A DNA stretch of 64,000 nt from Triops longicaudatus (Eukaryota; Arthropoda; Branchiopoda; Notostraca; Triopsidae), in NCBI GenBank assembly GCA_022885665.1, contig JAGQDJ010000260.1, forward strand, positions 1,984,001 to 2,048,000, given 5' to 3'. This document shows positions 25,354-38,089 of this stretch, piece by piece. The stretch's first letter is position 1; every line of letters begins with the position of its first letter. The translations under genes and the position numbers were made by a program. Below the pieces are notes generated by a model. That model saw only the letters and a list, made by a program, of their open reading frames with translations. It ran no database searches and was not told the origin of the DNA.

Positions 25354-28300
25354 CACATTCGTTGAGTCTTGGGAAATGATTCATGTAATGTCTACCTGAA
25401 GTTTAAGGTCGTCCGAAAGGTCTTGATTCTTCATCATAGACTTCACAGTTCTTCTACTTTCAACAAGTTTGCGAATTTCAACTGGGAGAACTCCTGGTGG
25501 CAGCGACGCATCAGGTAAATCTGGAATCGTTTCCTACAGGTCCCTTTTTAAGAAAACCAAAGTTTTCAATTTCCCTCTGATATTGTTACCTCGCCTTCGT
25601 TCGTAGTCGCGGTTCGATTAACCGTTGTAAAACAGATATTATATTCTTGAATGATGGAAGGATACAGGGAATTGAAATCCATCAACAAAATGTAGTTATC
25701 ATAGAATCCGCACTTAGGATCCAACACCAGGCCTCCACTGTATGCAGGCTTTCGGCGTCCACCTGCTTTTCCAGCCTTTTTGGTCGCTTTTTCTATAGCG
25801 TCGTCATCGTCATCAGACCCAGCGGTGTCTTTGGTCACAGCTTTCTTGTAGGTTTTGTCCGGTACAATGTAACCCCGCTCATTAAAGGCGTGCAGCAGTA
25901 AATATTCGTTCCTTTCGGAGCGTCCGCCTAACAACGTCCGTGAAAGCAAATTACCAGCTGTCTGAGTTATTTGGAGAGCTAATGGTATAACATTGAGCTC
26001 GCACATTAACTTCAGAACATCTAAAGTTTCTTCCATGGTCCAGTCTATAAACCGCAGTAAACTGCCGCTTTCCCTGCGAAATCAGAAGATTAAGCTTAGT
26101 AATGCACTAAGAATTGACAACTAACTTGAAGGCTTGTTTGACCGCAACAGAGTCCCAGTTGGGTCGTTCTTGCTTGGAACCGAACACTTGATGACATAAA
26201 GTATTCAAATCGTAGCTTCTTGCCCTAATGAGCTCACGAGCGGAAATTTTAATGTCACACATTAAGCGACCGCAGACGGCAATGTGAGACGCTAATGAGC
26301 GATTGTTCTATAAATAGATATTTAGTTATGAGGCTAAATGCACGATTTATTTATGTACTTTGCCCAGCGACGAGTTTGCACGGCGAAGGCGCCCTAAACG
26401 CGACCAATTTGGCACCTTGTGCACAAGAATTCGGTGAAGAAGGACTTCTAAGTCAAAAGAACTGATGTCGTGACCAACGATCAAGTCCGGGTCCAGTTTT
26501 TGGAGTTTAAGAAGAAACAAATTCAGTAATTCTCTTTCAGAATTGGCCTTCTCCATCTTTGTTTTGCTGCTGGACAGTTTATCCCGGAAATCAATTGGCC
26601 ATGTCTCCTCAGATGGACAAGTGGTGACTAAGAATATATTTATTTTACAATTTTCTTAAAAAAAAAATATATATATATATACTGGCAAAGTGTTCCTGAA
26701 AGGGGGGATTTGGCGGGACACCATCTAAAGGAAATGCGCGATGAACTAGACATCCTACAGCAACAACCTCACTCTGCTGAGACGCCTTCTGAACAGCAGT
26801 GCGGACCGTCATACCCAGGAGGACCACGGGAGGCGCAGATACGTGGCAAGCATCCTTAGGGAGTACAATGTGATCTGGAGTATCTACGGTTACCTAAAAA
26901 TCAACTCGATTATTTCTATTCTACTTGCTTTTAACTTATCGTACCTCAAACTTGCACCAAGACACCATAGCGTTAGGCTTTTTTGGACATTTTACATCCA
27001 GCCAACAAGGTCCTTTGACACGTTTCTCAATAATAAAGTTTTCTAAGCTAGACGTTTGTGCTCCAAATACATGGGAGAAAGTCTCCCCTTGCAGTTCACG
27101 CGGAAGAGCAGGCATACTGGCCTAGAAGAATAAGTCCTCCAGAAAAAGGTTAAGGAAGTAAAAGCATTTTTACTGAATATTTGACTTCTAAATAGTCGCT
27201 TTCAGCAGGAACCTCAGGAAGCTCAAAAGCATAGCGCTTGACGATTTTGCGACTCCTAAAAAGGGAAATTTTGAACTTGTTGGCCACTTGCTCATTAAAT
27301 TCCGTGTAAACGTCCATAAACTGGACTGGTACGTCAGTAGATTGTTTCTTTGCCATGTCGAATTTCTAGTGAGCAAAACAACTGTAAACCATTTTCGAGA
27401 TCTGGTTAGGTGAACATACATATTTTCGAGGTAAGATGAAGATTTTCCGTTCGACATTACGAATTGTCACACAACAACTAACATACTGCTTCAGCGGTTC
27501 GGCATACGTTTTACCAAACAAGTATATAACGCCTGGCTGTGCTGCAGAATCTTCGTACGCGTCCAACCAGAAGATTCGCATTACCTGCAAAGAAAAAAAA
27601 AAGAATAAAAAGTAAGCCATAGAAAATATTGGAAGCTTCATTTTTCAACGAATAAAAGAAAGAACAATACCAACATTCAGCACCTTTTTGCAAAAAAAGT
27701 CTAATTAACTATGTATTACCTGTTGGCCTTCTTTTGATGTTACCAAATCTGCGGAATCTATTTCAGGAAGGTTTTCGCTGGTATTGGCTTGCGATTTCAT
27801 TGCAGTCCAAGCAGCATTCCAACCAGCTGCAACAAGGCCTTCGACATTATTTATTGGAACGGAGTTTTCTACTTTTGGTTGAGTCTTTTGAAGAGGCTCT
27901 TTCAGACTGGAATCGACTTCTTTTTTTGACTGTTTATTGTCTTCGACGTCATCAAAAGTTGCCTTGTGGATACAAGTATGAAAGTCGACGCAACAAGAAG
28001 AGTATTGATAACTTACTTGCTCTAAATCATCCAAGCTAACGTCAAAATCGGCAGCTGGTTGATCAGGAATGTTATCATTATAATCCTCTTCCAGCTGCGA
28101 TGCAGTTTGACCATTTTTGGCTGACGTGGTTCCCTATTGTTCATTATACAACAAATTAGTGTCTTGTGCACTTAAAAAATCAACCACTATACCAAGCTGG
28201 TCCTCATCGTTGCAGGTAATCTTGGCGGTAATGGTGTACTTCTTGGTTTTATACTCCTAGAAATCGGACGAGTAGACGCGGAAGAGGTGCGGGAGGTACT

Positions 28301-29265
28301 GAGGTTAGATGCCGGCGCGTCAAGTTCCTGCATGAGATCTCCGAGGATGTCATCGTTTGCCAGATTAACATCCTTCTAAAAAATTATAAAACTCTTCTGT
28401 AAGACAGACTACGGACGAGATGACGATGTACTTCTTTGGACGCCTTCGGCTTCGAACCCATATTTGCTAACATATTCTTCAAGTTACTCGACTTCGAACT
28501 GTTTGAAGTGTGAGAAGACGATTTCAAGTTTTTATTCTTCCCTGCAGAAGCTTTGGATTTCGTAGCAGTAAAGTTGACATCATCCTCGTCGTCAAAGATT
28601 TCGCGACCATCTTCGACATAACCATTCCCGTCTGTTTGAAGCAGTAATTTTTTGTTAATGTTTTCTTCCATTCGATAAACCAGAAAATCATGTATCGTAA
28701 TAACAACATATCTTACCGTCATCATCAATCCAGTCATCTTCTTGTCGTTTTAAAACGCGTTTAGAGTACTCTTTCTCATCGACAACTTCATACACGTTAT
28801 CGACGTTGCTAACATCAACCTTATTTTTGGCACCTTTCAGGCTCTTCAAGCGTTCAAGTGCACTTAATCGGGACGCCTGATTTTTGTTACGTTCACGTTT
28901 GGTGCGAGTTCCAGATACTGTGGCAGAGCCTAATAAATATGTAAAACAAATAAATAAATAAAAGTTTCTTGTAGTGAAGTAAGCTTCAACAGTCCGTGAC
29001 AATATTTGAGCTTTACGGCGAGTGGGGATTTTGTTTAAATTGAGGATACAATATCTAACAATGCAGACAATGCAGAAAATTTTCCAGTTTAAAACATTGT
29101 GTAAAAGTATATAACTGTATGTCAAACTTTCTATCCATAACAAGTGTGATAATGTTTATAACTTTTTGAAGGTGAAAAAAGAGTAAAAATTACTCATTCT
29201 TGCGTTAGAGTTTAACAGTATTTAAATTAATGAGTACCGTCTGTTTTTTCGGCTTCTGAATCCAT
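22955..29265 (-). CDS. POLA1: DNA polymerase alpha catalytic subunit
   Basis: Twenty-three exons in transcript order: 29265-29238, 28929-28717, 28631-28432, 28375-28193, 28133-28017, 27962-27720, 27584-27420, 27365-27174, 27121-26945, 26893-26683, 26627-26359, 26307-26126, 26073-25590, 25533-25396, 25279-25171, 25107-24968, 24911-24706, 24588-24324, 24215-24014, 23836-23655, 23599-23465, 23364-23248, 23191-22955. Every phase closes, giving 1464 residues, the usual length. Family-B motifs: A DFNSLYPS (859-866), B KLTANSMYG (943-951), C YGDTDS (993-998). The C-terminal Cys clusters (CPNPDC..CPNKAC and CEDPAC..CFGCG) bind metal and the B subunit. The N-terminal DDWIDDD..GYVEDGREIFDD stretch is the conserved acidic POLA motif. 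It extends RNA primers made by primase at origins and on the lagging strand. One donor (exon 24588-24324, gttcat) is weak, but the frame demands it. Confidence 0.97.
25281..25352 (-). repeat. TAAA/TAA microsatellite in a POLA1 intron
   Basis: A low-complexity taaa/taa tract inside the intron between exons 25533-25396 and 25279-25171. It does not disturb the frame. Confidence 0.7.
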
Positions 29266-29430
29266 GTTTAAGTACAAACAACAATTGATGTAATAAGTCA
29301 CAAATTAATTTCGCCTGACGTTCTAAGCATATGATTTAGTGTCGAAAACTGCGAAAGAAACAATAGTTTAGGCGGCAAAATATAGGGAATACGTATACCT
29401 CAAGAAGGTAAAGCGTCAGGATGGGTAAAT
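29266..29430. promoter_or_regulatory. Short head-to-head interval, probable bidirectional promoter (POLA1/EMC4)
   Basis: POLA1 starts leftward at 29265, and the first candidate EMC4 exon begins rightward at about 29431. Only about 165 nt separate them. No TATA box is obvious. Shared promoter use is inferred from spacing alone. Confidence 0.4.
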
Positions 29431-30153
29431 TTTCTATGGAACTGAGTCATGTGGCGCTCCTATCGGTACGTCTCTGCAAATGGATAACCGAAGTTTCGCG
29501 ATTGAGAGTACAGAACTCAAAAACGGTCGGGAAATAAATTTTACCTGGTTCTGTTTATTTTAATTAGAATAGCATTTATCATATTTATAGAGTCTTGTTG
29601 TGGTGGTATCATCAGAAAGAACGACTTTTTATTTTCTAGGGCCTATGCAAATTGCCGCCACTCTCAGCCTTAGCGTTTTCTTTACAATGTGCGCATTCGC
29701 TGTTCATACCTTAGGGATACTTTGTAATCCAGTTGACAGTTTATGGTCCAAACATTTGCTATGGCTGTTTCAAATTCAAGCAAACTCAGCGCAAAAAAGC
29801 CGAAATGGACCTTAGATTATAGTAGCAGGTATTACTAATAATTGTGCATTGCAATCTTTCATCGTACTGTTACCAGAGTTTAATGATATCTTCAATTTAA
29901 AATATGTTTATGAAATAAATCCACTAAATAACACGGACGAGGTTGAATAAGTTTTTAATTAGGTTTAATTTGTCACAATTTTACGAGAATCTAGTAGATT
30001 ATATTCTTGCGCGGATATAGTTCGTCATAAGTTAAGTCGAAATATTCTGAATCAGTTAATTTAAATTGCTCTAACATTTCTTTGTATATTTTCGACTCGT
30101 CGCTCATTGATCGTTATCTTTAGTTTTCTAACGGTAATAATTATCTTTCTTAG

Positions 30154-30715
30154 AGCGAAAGCTGACAGAGTGGAATTACCGTCACCTCCGGGTTATTCTA
30201 CTCAAGTGGCCACTGTAGTCGCTGAAGCAAACAAGGAGGCGGATGCTGGTTTATTGTTGAAAAGATCTTGGGATGTAGCCTTACAACCTTTGAAACAAGT
30301 CAGTCCGTTTTAATTACCTTTATAACATGTATCGTAATATTTCTGATTAGGTACCAATGAACCTTTTTATTATGTACATGGCGGGAAACTCCATTTCTAT
30401 TTTTCCTATTATGATGGTGGGCATGATGCTTGTAAGGCCGATTCGCGCGCTCTTCAGCATGAGCCCAGGTGAAATTTTTTCGCATTACTTCTTAACTTAC
30501 TAATCATTTTAACGTAAACAGTATTCAAAATGCTGGATGGACAACATGCGATTGTACAGAGACTAGTCTATATACTTGGGCAGTTAGTTGGAATTGGATT
30601 GGCCTTATGGAAATGCCAATCAATGGGATTGCTGCCTACTCACGCATCTGACTGGCTTGATTTCGTGGAGCCGCAGAAGCACGTTGAATATTCTGATGGT
30701 GGAGTTTTTATCTAG
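30154..30715 (+). CDS. EMC4: ER membrane protein complex subunit 4 (5' exon unresolved)
   Basis: Three exons are clear: 30154-30298, 30351-30468, 30522-30715. They encode the EMC4 core: KRSWDVALQPLKQ, VPMNLFIMYMAGNSISIFP, then a second hydrophobic stretch and KCQSMGLLPTHASDWL near the C-terminus. The complex inserts membrane proteins into the ER. The first coding exon is not certain. Exon 30154 needs two bases from the exon before it. A leader at 29431-29465 (MGKFSMELS, similar to the family N-terminus) ends at a good donor (gtacgt) but in phase 0. An ATG at 29449 in another frame ends at the same donor in the right phase and would give MWRSYRAKADR. The true start therefore needs cDNA. The open region 29600-29815 lies in the candidate first intron and was not used. 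Confidence 0.9.
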
Positions 30716-32027
30716 TGAACATGTTTTGCGATACTGCAATTATTTCTGTCTGCTTTTGACATAAATATGAACATAGTCATTTTGACCGCAACATTTGTAA
30801 TACTACACCGCATTTCAGACGCAAAAATAGCAATGTTTATTGTCAACTTGCCGTCAGGTTTCGAAGAATAATATATGCCGTATAATCTGGAAACACTTTT
30901 CTTGAGAAAGCGGAACTTGAGAATCCTTAGACACAAGGATTTGTTCGATTGTCATTTCTAGTAGACTGGACCATTTTAAATATATTTACTGTCCACGAAA
31001 TATTTTGTGGAGACTGCAGACCCGTTTCATCGCCACGTGAATTTGGGTCTCACCCCCTTTCCAGATATCACCCTTTTTTCACACTACAGTAGATTCTTGC
31101 TACAACAAACGCACTGGTGTAACTTATTTAGAAGTGTCGGCCTTTGTAAACAGTTTTTCTTGGTGTATAAGAATCTAGGTCGGTTACATATCTGGGAGGT
31201 TGTTTCAATGTACATAAAGTGTATCGTATGTAATGAACCTTGCATATGTCGAAGAGTTACCCATTCCCAAGATGCACGTTATAATGAGATTCTACTGTAC
31301 TCTCAGCTTCGCTAAACGTAGGAAATGTTGAGATGAAACTTATATTAGGTTATATTTTGTCCCCATTTTCGCTGACCAGATTATTATGAATAAAGACCGC
31401 GGGAGGAAATTGTCCGCGCTCTCCACGCCTTCTCGGTGTGAGCCTTAAGTCACGCAAGTCGAGTTGAAAAAAGGTGTATTATACTATTTTTGTTAAGTAG
31501 CTACAATCTGAGGTATTATTAGGAAGCACTTTTGTACAATAACATAATATAGACATACAATATACATGAGCAATCACGATAGACCCTCGTGCATGTTTTA
31601 CATGGTTTGATTTACGCGCTGTTTACTGTAGCTACGCGGTATATGTTAAAAATTATTAGTTCTTTCCCAGTGTCGGGAGAGTAGCATTTGACATCTAGGA
31701 GTCGTCCTAGTTTCTTTGCAATATAAAGGACCAAATAACGAATAAACAGGAGTTTCATTTATTTTTTGTTATTTTTATTAGTTTATTTACCGTGCATGCT
31801 ATGGTAAAAAGTTGTAGCTATGGTCACGTGAGGCGCCACATACGATTTTTATACCAGACTTGCCTGCAGTTAAATCCTACATTTTAAGCTGACGTGGAAC
31901 TTCCCTTGAAAACAAAGCTACCCTGGGAGTGGTACGTTGATTTTCAGCATTTAGTAAATTATCGCTAATTTCTGGGAAGTCTCGATATTTTTCTTAAGGA
32001 TCTACATATAATACGCAACAAATCAAC
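30716..32027. other. Spacer between EMC4 and coatomer gamma genes
   Basis: About 1.3 kb containing the EMC4 3' UTR and the coatomer gamma promoter. The open frame at 31007-31315 shows no recognisable domain and is not supported. Confidence 0.5.
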
Positions 32028-35000
32028 ATGGGTTCGAGGCGAGAAAAGAAGGATGAAGAGGACGGTAAGTTGAGTTAACATATCGACAATCCTCATTAGT
32101 GTAGGCGTTAAGTGTTAACTAGCTCTTTTCGAATTTGTTCTATAAAAACAGTTAATCCCCCTTACACTTTGGGAAAAGATGAAAATTTTTACTCTTAAAT
32201 TTTATTGACTTAAGTTTTTGTGGACCTGAGGCAACTAACACGCCTTGCATTCCTAGTGCATGTTGATAATGACCGACTGCGAGGTGTTTTTACTCCAAAT
32301 TTAGAAATTGCTCATAAGGTTCTTACGTAACGTAGGTTGATTCTAAATACATGTAGCGTACTGCATTATTGGCAACTATTCACAAGCATATGGCAGGGAA
32401 CGAGTCTATGACAGTACCGTGCGATACAATCAAGCACTTGATCTGCAAATACCTATACTAGAAGTGTTTACTAGCATTGTTTCCGGCGTTAAGCCTATGA
32501 GTTCACGTAATAATTTTGTGTTGTCTGTAGGCAATGGCGCTAACCCATTCAGCAACTTGGAGAAAACGGCTGTTCTTCAAGAAGCCCGCATGTTCAACGA
32601 GACCCCCGTCAATGCTCGTAAATGTACCCACATCTTAACGAAAATCTTATACCTTTTGAACCAGGTAATTTTTGCTAGATATATGAATAATGTTACACAG
32701 CAACATTTCACAGGTGTGTGCATTTTTAAAGTTGCTTGTTCTGGTAATTTAGGGCGAAACCTTGGGCACCGCTGAAGCCACAGAAGCTTTCTTTGCCATG
32801 ACCAAGCTATTCCAGTGTAAGGATCCCATCCTTCGCCGTTTGGTGTATCTAGGGATTCGTGATTTGTCGGCTATCGCAGAAGACGTCATTATTGTCACCT
32901 CGTCCTTAACAAAAGATATGACTGGAAAGGAAGACGCTTATAGAGCTCCGGCAATAAGAGCTTTAACGGCCATTACGGATGTAAGTAAAACGTCCTGTAC
33001 AGCGAAAGCCTTTATTATTGTGTTTTGTCAATTTCCATAGAGTTCCATGTTGGCAGCCATCGAGCGTTACATGAAACAAGCTATGGTGGATAAAGCTGCG
33101 CCAGTGTCATCAGCAGCCTTAGTGAGCAGTGTCCATTTGATGCAATCAGCCGTCGATGTTGTAAAGCGATGGGTTAACGAAGCCCAAGAGGCTTTGAACT
33201 CTGACAAGTATAAAGCGAAGTTTCTGATGGAGTTTTCTGTATTGATTGATTTATTGGATATTTAGTATTATGGTCCAGTACCATGGATTGGGACTATTGT
33301 ACCAAATTCGAAAAGCTGATCGTCTAGCAGTAGCGAAGATGGTTGCTAAGCAAACCAGAGCTGGAATGAAATCCCCTTACGCGACTTGTATGCTGGTAAT
33401 TATTACGCTGGCTATTTTTAACATGTGAACAATTTTTGTGAATTGGCTTTATTTATCATGTAGATTCGCATTGTTTGCAAGCTTATTGAAGAAGATGAAA
33501 GCGGAAACGGGTCTCCTTTGATGGACTTCTTGGAATCTTGCTTACGTCACAAGTCTGAAATGGTGGTTTACGAAGCCGCACAGGCCTTAGTTCACTTGAA
33601 AAGAACTGGGCCCCGTGAATTGGCGCCAGCTATATCTGTATTACAGTTGTTTTGCTCATCGCCAAAGCCCGCACTTCGGTACGCAGCTGTGAGAACTTTA
33701 AACAAGGTAAGTGTGTGCACCTTATTTTTTAAGTGAACTCTTCTCATTTTACATAAATTGTAAATGATAGGTGGCCGTCACTCATCCAGCTGCTGTAACG
33801 GCGTGCAATTTGGATTTGGAAAATCTTATAACAGACTCCAATCGTTCGATAGCAACTTTAGCTATCACAACATTGCTGAAAACTGGTGGGGAGGGATCCG
33901 TCGATCGTCTAATGAAACAGATTGCTACGTTTGTCTCTGAAATTTCTGACGAATTCAAGATTGTCGTCGTACAGGCCATACGAGCTTTAGCTATGAAGTT
34001 TCCCCGGAAACATGCTGTGCTTATGTCGTTCTTGTCGTCAATGTTGCGAGACGAGGGAGGCCTCGATTACAAGGCTGCAATTGCGGATACTATTATCGCA
34101 ATAATTGAAGAAAATCCTGAAGCGAAAGAGGCTGGTCTTACTCATCTCTGCGAATTTATTGAAGATTGTGAACATACTTCACTGGCAGTTCGTATTCTTC
34201 ACTTGTTAGGACACGAAGGTCCTCGTGCAAAGCAGCCGTCGCGCTATATCCGATTTATTTACAATCGCGTAATATTGGAAAATGCTGCCGTTAGAGCCGC
34301 AGCTGTTTCAGCTTTAGCACGTTTCGGTGCAGCCTGTCCCAGTTTACTTCCCAACATTTTGGTGTTATTGCAACGTTGCCAGCTTGATAGTGACGACGAA
34401 GTGCGTGACCGCGCAACGTACTTCCATGCCATTCTTTCCCAGCACGAAGCACATTTGAAGAGCCAATATATCTTGAACGGCCTTGAGGTAAGTTTCTTTT
34501 ATTACATGATGTCAATCTGAAGTTTGTATCAGTATAGCTATTTTATGAATTCATTATAGTTCACCTTTTATTTGGTAATTAATGTACCCATTATTGCGTC
34601 TAGTTATCTTTGGTCAGCCTGGAGAAAACGTTGCAACAGTACATTCAACAACCCTCAGAAGAGCCCTTCGACCTAAAGAGTGTGCCGTTAGCTCCCAGTC
34701 AACCCGAAGATAGGTTACCAGCTGCGTCCAACGTTTTCATGGAAGCCGTACGTCCGACTTCCGCTGCGCAAAAGGTGGCAGGAAATGTACCGCCTTCAGC
34801 TAATCGCAAAGACATGTTCGCTGAAAAATTGCAAGCTATACCTGCATTCCAGAGTTACGGACCGTTGTTCAGAAGTTCTAAGCCGGTTGATTTGACTGAG
34901 TCCGAGACGGAATACGTCGTTCGTTGTATAAAGCATTGTTTCGCGAACCATTTGGTTTTGCAGTTTGATGTAACAAACACCCTGAGCGACCAATTGTTGG

Positions 35001-35781
35001 AAAATGTGTACGTTGAGCTGGATGTCCCTGAAGGTTTTATCCTTGAAGATCAACTATTAATTCCTAAACTCCCGTATAACACCCCTGGATCATTCTATGT
35101 TGGCCTTAGGTGGCCGGATAATATAGCATCTAGCGTTGGTAAGTCTAGTTTTCTTTTGTGCTCTGAAACATTAACTTATTTATCTCTTCATTCTTTCTAG
35201 CTTCATTTGGTACAACGCTCAAGTTCATTGTTAAGGATTGCGACCCCACAACAGGCATGCCAGATTCTGACGAAGGGTACAGCGACGAGTATGTGGTATG
35301 TAACTTCGAGTTTGTACTCACACGAAGCCCTCTTTTTAATAATTCTGCATTTTTTACCTTTAGTTGGAAGATGTTGACGTTTCGGTCGCAGATCAGGTCG
35401 TAGGAATTGGGAAAGCAAGTTTTGGCCCTGCTTGGGAGGAATTGGGGACCGTAAACGAATTAGAAGAAACGTTTGCATTGCCTGCCCTGAAAACGTTAGA
35501 AGAGGCGATTCAGAACTTGATTACTTTCTTAGGCATGCAACCTGCAGAATGGTCCGACAAAGTTCGCGAGGGCAAAAGCTCGCATACGCTTTTCCTTGCT
35601 GGTAATATTTTGGAATTCTATTTAAATTTTATAATGCTCTTTTATGAAAGGTATGTTCCGCGGCGGGTACGAAGTGCTTGTTCGGGCTAAATTGGCGTTA
35701 GCGGATGGTGTTACCATGCAGTTGGCTGTCAAATCCACAAATCCTGATGTTTCTGAGTTGGTTGTTACGTCAGTTGGATAG
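32028..35781 (+). CDS. COPG1: Coatomer subunit gamma (COPI coat)
   Basis: Eleven exons: 32028-32064, 32531-32664, 32753-32980, 33041-33207, 33266-33395, 33464-33706, 33771-34487, 34604-35138, 35201-35295, 35364-35601, 35651-35781. Phases close to 884 residues, the normal length. The N-terminal two thirds is an adaptin-like HEAT solenoid that starts with PFSNLEKTAVLQEARMFNE and includes YHGLGLLYQIRKADRLAV and KSPYATCMLIRIVCK. A Pro-rich linker follows (from about 34640). The C-terminal appendage begins near AFQSYGPLFRSSKPVDLTE and ends with MFRGGYEVLVRAKLAL. The protein is part of the COPI coat that buds vesicles from the Golgi back to the ER. The first exon encodes only the basic/acidic start MGSRREKKDEED. 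All introns are GT-AG and most are 49-90 nt. Confidence 0.97.
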
Positions 35782-36520
35782 TGCCGCTTTCGTTGGTGTT
35801 CAGCTTGTACTTTTATTTTAGAATTAAGAAAATCTTTTTGGCTGTGGCTGTCCTATAAAGTGTTACCAATACATTCAAATTTAATGGGTCGTGCATTTGG
35901 TACAACAACTTACACCAGGGATTCCCAGACTTTACAGCTTGCGGCGCTTGGCATTCAGAGACTTATTTAGTTAAAGCGAATGCATGATTTAGACAAATAT
36001 ATAGCGTGTTAATTTGATCAGCTCTATTTTAATATTTTTGGAGGGGACCCGATGCAGTGCTGTGCCCAGTTGCCCGCAGTGGTCTTAGGATGCCTCTGTT
36101 TGAGCCAAGCCGTTTATAACCCTGCGCAGAATCAAAACGAAATCAATTGCACAATAATACTACAATAAAAAAAAATATGACGCAATCGATTCCTTAAATG
36201 TTGATAGATATTAAAAGAATCCAAAAGTATGTACCCCACTAAATACGAGCTTTACTGTCCAGCTTCCATAAATCAGCACAGTTTTGAAATGATATTCACT
36301 ACATTAATAGTATGCATATCTATAATTACAGAAGAATTTGGCGACTACCCTTATGACATTTTTGAAAGCCCGCCACGTTTCAATTCAGCCTGCGTTGTAT
36401 TTCCAGTCTCCGCACGGAGGCGCTACAACCGACAAGCCGATAAAGTTCGCAAGCCCTCACAGAAGACAAATAAATACGTTGTTTTTCTTTCATATTTTGA
36501 ATATTTAACCGTATCTCGTT
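35782..36520. other. Spacer between coatomer gamma and VPS72 genes
   Basis: About 740 nt holding the coatomer gamma 3' UTR and the VPS72 promoter. No coding signal was seen apart from a short unsupported open frame at 36229-36537. Confidence 0.5.
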
Positions 36521-37930
36521 ATGGCTGGCACTCGTGAAAGAAGAGCAAATGCTGGGAATCGTATGGCAAAACTTCTTGATGAAGAAGAAGAAGACGATTT
36601 TTATAAAACAACTTATGGAGGCTTCGCCGAAGAGGAAGATGACAAGGAGTTCCATTTCAAGTATATTTTACTAATGCCAGTGGAAGGTTAAAATTAAGTA
36701 ATTATGTATTATAATTTTACAGAGAAGAGGACGAATTGGAGGACGAAGTAGATACCGACTTTAGCATTGATGAAAATGACGAACCAATTTCAGACCAAGA
36801 AGAAGAAAAAGCGAAAAGAAAACGGGGTCCCTTAGTTACGAAAGCATATAAAGTAATCAGTTTGCATACTATTTTAAGAAAGCAAAAAACTAATAGTCAG
36901 GCGTTGATTCCAAAAGGAGCCAAAAGCTAAAGTTATTACTGAAGGAAAAGAAAAGGTAAGCAAACCAAAGAAAATTGCTTCTGCGAAGGATGCGGTTGTA
37001 GAAAGTAAAGCCAGGACATGTACAGGTAAACTCCCAAGTCGTATATATATTGGTAATCAAATAATATATGTTTACTGTTTTCTATTATGTTAGGAGCGAA
37101 AAGAACCTCCATTCGTCAGACAACAGCACAGAAGTCTGCAGAAACCGTACGTCGACTTCAGGAACGGCAGTCAAGTATAAAGAAACGGCGACGATGTGGA
37201 GAACATGTAAAGTTAACCCAAGAAGAGCTCTTAAAGGAAGCTAAAATTACCGAAGAAGAAAACATTCGCTCTTTAGGTAATAATTGCCTCCCAAATGATA
37301 GTGAACTCAGTTGTATTTTTCTTACTGAATTGCAGAGGAGTACCAACTATTCGAGCTTGAGAAGAAGAAAAACAGAACGGTAAAGAAAGCTCACACTGGA
37401 ACGTTCATAAGGTATTACTCCACCACAATGCCACTTATTGAAGACGTTAGCGATTTTGAAACGGAGAGAATTGATGTCGATGAAGACGGTGAAGCCAAAG
37501 ATGACAACAAAAAGGATGAATCTACGGAGAAAAAAGCTGATCGGTTACCTCGTTGCGAGCGGACTTTCATAACGTTTGCCGACAATAGTAGTTGTGACAA
37601 GTTCTTTCCAGACAGTATCCCGAAACCGTGCCAGAGACGGGTGTGTCCCATTACGAGGTAAAAGAAAAGATAGCTTACCATTCACATGACTAACGTTGGC
37701 AACTTAGGTTACCAGCACGCTATTTCGATCCCGTGACCCAACTTCCCTATGCTACTTTGCAAGCTTTTCGCATTCTGAGGGAAGCTTATTATCAGCAGTT
37801 GGAAGCTAAGGGAGATCTCAGTGACCCTGACGTGTCCAGGTGGATTGAGTGGAGAAAGAAAGTACGAAAAGCCAAATTGGCAGCGTTGGCTTTGAAAACG
37901 TCCACAACTGTTCCAACTGCAGCAAGCTGA
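36521..37930 (+). CDS. VPS72: VPS72 / YL1, subunit of SWR1/SRCAP-type chromatin remodeller
   Basis: Six exons: 36521-36660, 36723-36852, 36917-37025, 37094-37276, 37336-37657, 37708-37930; phases close to 368 residues, close to the human protein. The start ATG 36521 gives MAGTRERRANAGNRMAKLL followed by the acidic EEEEDDFYKTTYGGFAEEEDD stretch that binds H2A.Z-H2B in YL1. A basic segment (KAKRKRG) follows. The middle contains LTQEELLKEAKITEEENIRSLEEYQ, and the C-terminal YL1 motif is RYFDPVTQLPYATLQAFRILREAYY. It works in the nucleus as an H2A.Z chaperone during histone exchange. The acceptor for exon 36917 (aaaag|gag) has a weak pyrimidine tract and was chosen because it alone keeps the frame into the conserved region. 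Confidence 0.95.
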
Positions 37931-38043
37931 ACGTGGCGTATCTTCGTTTTGATGGGTTTAAAGTTAATGTTTTTATAAAAATACACTAAGACAAACAAGA
38001 ACGTTTTCTTTTAAGAACGCTTGTATTAATATTTCTCCGTATA

Positions 38044-38049
38044 AATAAA
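38044..38049 (+). promoter_or_regulatory. Polyadenylation signal of VPS72
   Basis: AATAAA lies 114 nt after the VPS72 stop. The convergent STK40 stop codon is only 41 nt further on, so the two 3' UTRs probably overlap. Confidence 0.55.
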
Positions 38050-38089
38050 TTGCTTTTTGTACATTATAATAGTTCAAGTCAGCGCAAAG

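Noticed and set aside
29600..29815. Plus-strand frame with hydrophobic stretch (GPMQIAATLSLSVFF...) preceded by a good acceptor
   Set aside because: It does not match the EMC4 family, would need a phase the upstream donor does not supply, and ends in a stop before the EMC4 core. Treated as part of the first intron or spacer.
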